DNA of 64,000 bases. Source: Roseibaca calidilacus (lineage in GTDB: Bacteria; Pseudomonadota; Alphaproteobacteria; Rhodobacterales; Rhodobacteraceae). A program made the position numbers and the translations under genes. The stretch spans positions 310,001 through 374,000 of the forward strand of contig NZ_FBYC01000001.1 of NCBI RefSeq assembly GCF_001517585.1, in the 5' to 3' direction. This document shows, one piece after another, positions 61,094-64,000 of the stretch; within the stretch, counting starts at the first letter, position 1; every line of letters begins with the position of its first letter. The notes under the pieces were generated by a model, which did no database searches, had not been told where the DNA came from, and saw only the letters and a list, made by a program, of their open reading frames with translations.

Positions 61094-63706
61094 ATGGCCG
61101 TTGTCGTCGTCGAATCGCCTGCCAAGGCCAAGACAATCAACAAATATCTGGGCGCGGGCCATACGGTTCTGGCATCTTACGGGCATGTGCGCGACTTGCC
61201 GCCCAAGGATGGATCGGTCGACACGGATCATGATTTCGACATGAAATGGGAGGTGGCGAGCGATTCGCGCAAGCACCTGAAAGCCATTGCCGACGCGCTG
61301 AAAACCGATAACGAACTGATCCTTGCGACCGACCCCGACCGCGAGGGAGAGGCGATTTCGTGGCATCTGACCGAAGCGCTGACCAAGTCGCGCGCGTTGA
61401 AAAAGGACACGCCGGTCAAGCGCGTGGTGTTCAACGCCATCACCAAATCTGCGGTGACAGAGGCGATGAAAAACCCCCGCGACGTGGATATGCCGCTGGT
61501 GCGGGCCTATCTGGCGCGGCGGGCTTTGGATTACCTTGTGGGGTTCAACCTGTCGCCCGTGCTGTGGCGCAAACTGCCCGGCGCGAAATCGGCAGGGCGC
61601 GTGCAATCGGTCTGCCTGCGGCTGATCGTCGAGCGCGAGATGGAGATCGAGGCCTTCAACGCGCAGGAATACTGGACGGTCGAGGCCGAGTTGGCGACCC
61701 CGCGCGGCGTGCAGTTCAACGCCAAGCTGGTCAGCCTTGCGGGCAAGAAGCTGGACAAGTTCGATCTGGCCAATGCCACGCAGGCGGAAATGGCGGTTCA
61801 GGCAGTCACGTCGCGCGATCTGACGGTCACCTCTGTCGAAGCCAAACCGGCTAGCCGCAACCCGTCCGCGCCCTTTATGACCAGCACTTTGCAGCAGGAA
61901 GCCAGCCGCAAATTCGGCATGGGTGCCAAACACTGCATGAGCACGGCACAACGTCTGTATGAGGCGGGCTACATTACCTATATGCGGACCGACGGGATCG
62001 ACATGGCGCCCGAAGCCGTGATGGCGGCGCGCGATGTCATCAAGGACCGTTACGGGGCCGATTATGTCCCGAAATCGCCCCGCATGTATAAAAACAAGGC
62101 CAAGAACGCGCAGGAAGCGCATGAATGCATTCGTCCCACGGATATGGCCGTCAGCCCCGACAAGCTGCGCCTGTCCGACAGCGACCAGCGCAAGCTCTAT
62201 GACCTGATCTGGAAGCGCACCATCGCGGGCCAGATGGAAGCCGCGCGGCTGGAGCGCACGACCGTCGAAATCGGGTCCAAGGATGGGCAGGTCGGCCTGC
62301 GCGCCACAGGGCAGGTGGTGCTGTTCGACGGGTTCCTGAAGGTCTACGAGGAAGGCCGCGATGACGTGGTCGATGACGACGACAAGCGCCTGCCGCAAAT
62401 GGCCGAAGGCGACGCGATGGACAAGCGCGCCATCACGCCAGAGCAGCATTTCACCCAGCCGCCCCCGCGTTATACTGAAGCGACCTTGGTCAAGCGCATG
62501 GAAGAATTGGGCATTGGCCGCCCGTCCACCTATGCCAGCATTGTCACGACCATTCAGGACCGGGGCTATGTCATCAAGGACAAGAACCGCCTTATGCCAG
62601 AGGACAAGGGCCGCTTGGTCACGATCTTTCTGGTCAATTATTTCCGTCGCTATCTGGAATATGATTTCACCGCAGCCCTTGAAGGGCAGTTGGACGATAT
62701 CTCGGCGGGTCAAGCCGACTACAAAGAGGTATTGGACCGGTTCTGGCGTGACTTCTCGGCGGCGATTGCGGAAACCTCGGAACTGCGCATCACGGAAGTG
62801 CTGGAGAAGATCGACGAGGTTCTGGCCCCCCAGCTTTATCCCCCGCGCGAGGATGGCAGCGATCCGCGCATCTGCCCCAAATGCCGCGAGGGCCGTCTGC
62901 ACCTGAAAACCGCGCGGTCCGGTGGCGCGTTCATCGGGTGCGGCAATTACCCCGAATGCCGCTTTACCCGCCCCATCGGCGTTGTGGACGAGGCGCAGGC
63001 CGAACTGTCGGGCGATGGCAAGTTGCTGGGCCATGATGCGGGCAGCCCCATCAGCCTGCGCACCGGGCGTTTCGGCCCCTATGTGCAGCGCGGAGAGGCC
63101 ACCAAGGAAGACCCCAAACCGCCCCGCGCCTCTGTGCCCAAGGGGTGGGACGTGGACAGCATGGACCTTGAGAAGGCGCTGATGCTGTTATCCTTGCCGC
63201 GCGCGGTCGGCCCGCACCCGGAAGATGGCGTGATGGTCTGGGCCAATATCGGGCGCTATGGCCCGTATCTGAAACATGCCGAAACCACGTCGGATCGGGG
63301 TGGCACCAACGCCAACCTTGACAGCATTGATGAGGTCTGGACCGTCGGGATGAACCGCGCCGTGCAGCTTCTGGCCGAAAAGGTTGCCAGCCGTGGCGGG
63401 CGTGGTCAGGCCGCGGCGCCGCTGCGGTCCTTGGGCGCGCATCCCGCAGATGGCGAAGCCGTGGATGTGATGAAGGGCAAATACGGTCCCTATGTGAAAT
63501 GGGGCAAGATCAACGCGACCTTGCCGGACACGTTAACACCCGAAGCCGTGACCATGGATCAGGCGGTCGAATTGCTGGATGCCAAGGCCGCGACCAAAGG
63601 CAAGAAGAAGGCCCCGGCCAAGAAGGGCACCAGCAAGAAAACTGCCGCCAAAAAGCCGGCAGCCAAAAAGCCAGTTGCCAAGGCGAAGCCAAAATCAGAA
63701 GAATAA
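61094..63706 (+). CDS. topA: DNA topoisomerase I
   Basis: Type IA topoisomerase of 870 residues relaxing negative supercoils. Toprim motif VVESPAKAKTINKYLG at the N-terminus and ATDPDREGEAISWHL near 76, catalytic Tyr in YITYMRTDG near residue 296, and one zinc finger CPKCREGRLHLKTARSGGAFIGCGNYPECRF near 596-626. The C-terminal TOPRIM-like repeats follow and the last 40 residues are a Lys/Ala tail, which likely binds DNA. Confidence 0.97.
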   Translation: MAVVVVESPAKAKTINKYLGAGHTVLASYGHVRDLPPKDGSVDTDHDFDMKWEVASDSRKHLKAIADALKTDNELILATDPDREGEAISWHLTEALTKSRALKKDTPVKRVVFNAITKSAVTEAMKNPRDVDMPLVRAYLARRALDYLVGFNLSPVLWRKLPGAKSAGRVQSVCLRLIVEREMEIEAFNAQEYWTVEAELATPRGVQFNAKLVSLAGKKLDKFDLANATQAEMAVQAVTSRDLTVTSVEAKPASRNPSAPFMTSTLQQEASRKFGMGAKHCMSTAQRLYEAGYITYMRTDGIDMAPEAVMAARDVIKDRYGADYVPKSPRMYKNKAKNAQEAHECIRPTDMAVSPDKLRLSDSDQRKLYDLIWKRTIAGQMEAARLERTTVEIGSKDGQVGLRATGQVVLFDGFLKVYEEGRDDVVDDDDKRLPQMAEGDAMDKRAITPEQHFTQPPPRYTEATLVKRMEELGIGRPSTYASIVTTIQDRGYVIKDKNRLMPEDKGRLVTIFLVNYFRRYLEYDFTAALEGQLDDISAGQADYKEVLDRFWRDFSAAIAETSELRITEVLEKIDEVLAPQLYPPREDGSDPRICPKCREGRLHLKTARSGGAFIGCGNYPECRFTRPIGVVDEAQAELSGDGKLLGHDAGSPISLRTGRFGPYVQRGEATKEDPKPPRASVPKGWDVDSMDLEKALMLLSLPRAVGPHPEDGVMVWANIGRYGPYLKHAETTSDRGGTNANLDSIDEVWTVGMNRAVQLLAEKVASRGGRGQAAAPLRSLGAHPADGEAVDVMKGKYGPYVKWGKINATLPDTLTPEAVTMDQAVELLDAKAATKGKKKAPAKKGTSKKTAAKKPAAKKPVAKAKPKSEE

Positions 63707-63809
63707 AAGTTGATGTTTATGCTTGGCGCGACATGTGTCAGGCGTCACGATATTGACTCTGTGGTTCCCTCGGGCCACTGATATGGAAACAAATTCAGGG
63801 GCAAATGTC

Positions 63810-64000
63810 ATGCAAAAGATTTTCGGTTCCGCTGCCGAGGCTCTGGATGGACTTCTGTTTGACGGCATGACGATCGCCGCAGGCGGCTTTGGGTTGTGCG
63901 GCATTCCCGAATTGCTGATCGCCGCAATCCGCGAGGTCGGGACCAAGGATCTGACCATCGCGTCCAACAACGCAGGTGTGGACGGCTTCGGGTTGGGCAT
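63810..64000 (+). CDS. scoA: 3-oxoacid CoA-transferase subunit A, partial at window end
   Basis: Only the first 63 residues are present. MQKIFGSAAEALDGLLFDGMTIAAGGFGLCGIPELLIAAIREVG is the family I CoA-transferase alpha-subunit opening, including the glycine-rich GGFGLCGIPE. AGGGG at 63796 precedes ATG 63810; an in-frame ATG at 63783 is possible. It would transfer CoA from succinyl-CoA to acetoacetate. The gene runs off the window. Confidence 0.9.
   Translation, partial: MQKIFGSAAEALDGLLFDGMTIAAGGFGLCGIPELLIAAIREVGTKDLTIASNNAGVDGFGLG

Noticed and set aside
60506-63034. Very long minus-strand open frame (842 codons) opposite topA and a Nudix gene
   Set aside because: It is the antisense shadow of topA, whose motifs are certain; GC-rich codon bias produces long opposite frames, and the translation is low-complexity with no domain.
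63753-63784. TTGACT with a poor -10 upstream of scoA
   Set aside because: At 17 bases the -10 would be CACTGA, a poor match; a better TGATAT is at 20 bases, which is too far; not listed as a promoter.
1-64000. Search for tRNA, rRNA, CRISPR arrays, insertion sequences, prophage genes and integrases other than xerC
   Set aside because: None were seen by eye on either strand; xerC is the housekeeping recombinase and not evidence of a mobile element.

Overview
The window reads as chromosomal DNA from a GC-rich alphaproteobacterium, most likely Rhodobacteraceae in the broad sense. Evidence for this is a split F1Fo operon beginning with atpI-atpB-atpE followed by paired b' and b genes, an hsp20-DUF1150 pair, DUF484-xerC, a phosphatidylcholine synthase gene, the envC-like/ctpA/rppH string and a fmt-def-def cluster. 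This placement is my inference from gene content. No rRNA, tRNA, CRISPR array, insertion sequence or prophage was recognised. Almost all of the window is tightly packed housekeeping DNA with many 4-bp ATGA overlaps.

Layout. 1-3.4 kb: a co-directional run MOSC protein, engB, argB, Fe-S protein, SixA-like phosphatase. 3.4-4.8 kb (minus): small heat-shock gene, DUF1150 and a stand-alone Hen1-type RNA methyltransferase, with a possible RpoH promoter. 4.9-6.8 kb: DUF465, purE, purK. 6.8-8.6 kb: orphan ParA ATPase and an Lrp/AsnC regulator divergent from a LysE exporter. 8.7-12.2 kb: TAXI-type TRAP transporter (binding protein, DUF1850, fused permease). 12.1-15.3 kb: ArsR regulator, then the Fo half of ATP synthase. 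15.3-21 kb: GntR/FCD regulator, OmpA lipoprotein, Ada-like protein, MFS carrier, fmt and two deformylase genes, one with a ruined active site. 21-27.3 kb: a membrane protein and XRE regulator behind an 11-bp repeat operator, MalY/PatB lyase, MBL hydrolase, PaiB-like protein, pdxJ, Xi-class GST, L,D-transpeptidase.

27.4-34 kb is a long minus-strand run (hslO, CoA pyrophosphatase, cca, ABC exporter, RNA methyltransferase, voltage-gated sodium channel). 34-36.8 kb: Nudix, GNAT, then a response regulator-PP2C gene divergent from an Hpt gene. 36.8-49.9 kb: ilvA, thioesterase, argG, gpmI, envC-like, ctpA, rppH, a palindromic repeat, priA, fsa, DUF484, xerC, pcs. 49.9-54.2 kb: 3-hydroxyacyl-CoA dehydrogenase, DUF305, a near-perfect parS site in a gene-free stretch, an AT-rich HEPN-like gene abutting parE, then parE. 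54.3-58.4 kb: ArsP-like permease with its ArsR repressor, then ilvB-ilvN behind a leader-peptide attenuator. 58.4-64 kb: FKBP, trmB, lipase-like protein, Nudix, topA and the truncated start of scoA.

The most noteworthy points are the ilv attenuator with a Leu-Val-Ile-Val-Val leader peptide, the foreign-looking HEPN gene next to a parS site and parE, the 11-bp phased operator, the single-domain Hen1 methyltransferase in a heat-shock cluster, a deformylase homologue that has lost its metal and catalytic residues, and a terminator embedded in a signal-peptide coding region. All identifications rest on reading motifs by eye; no database search was run.
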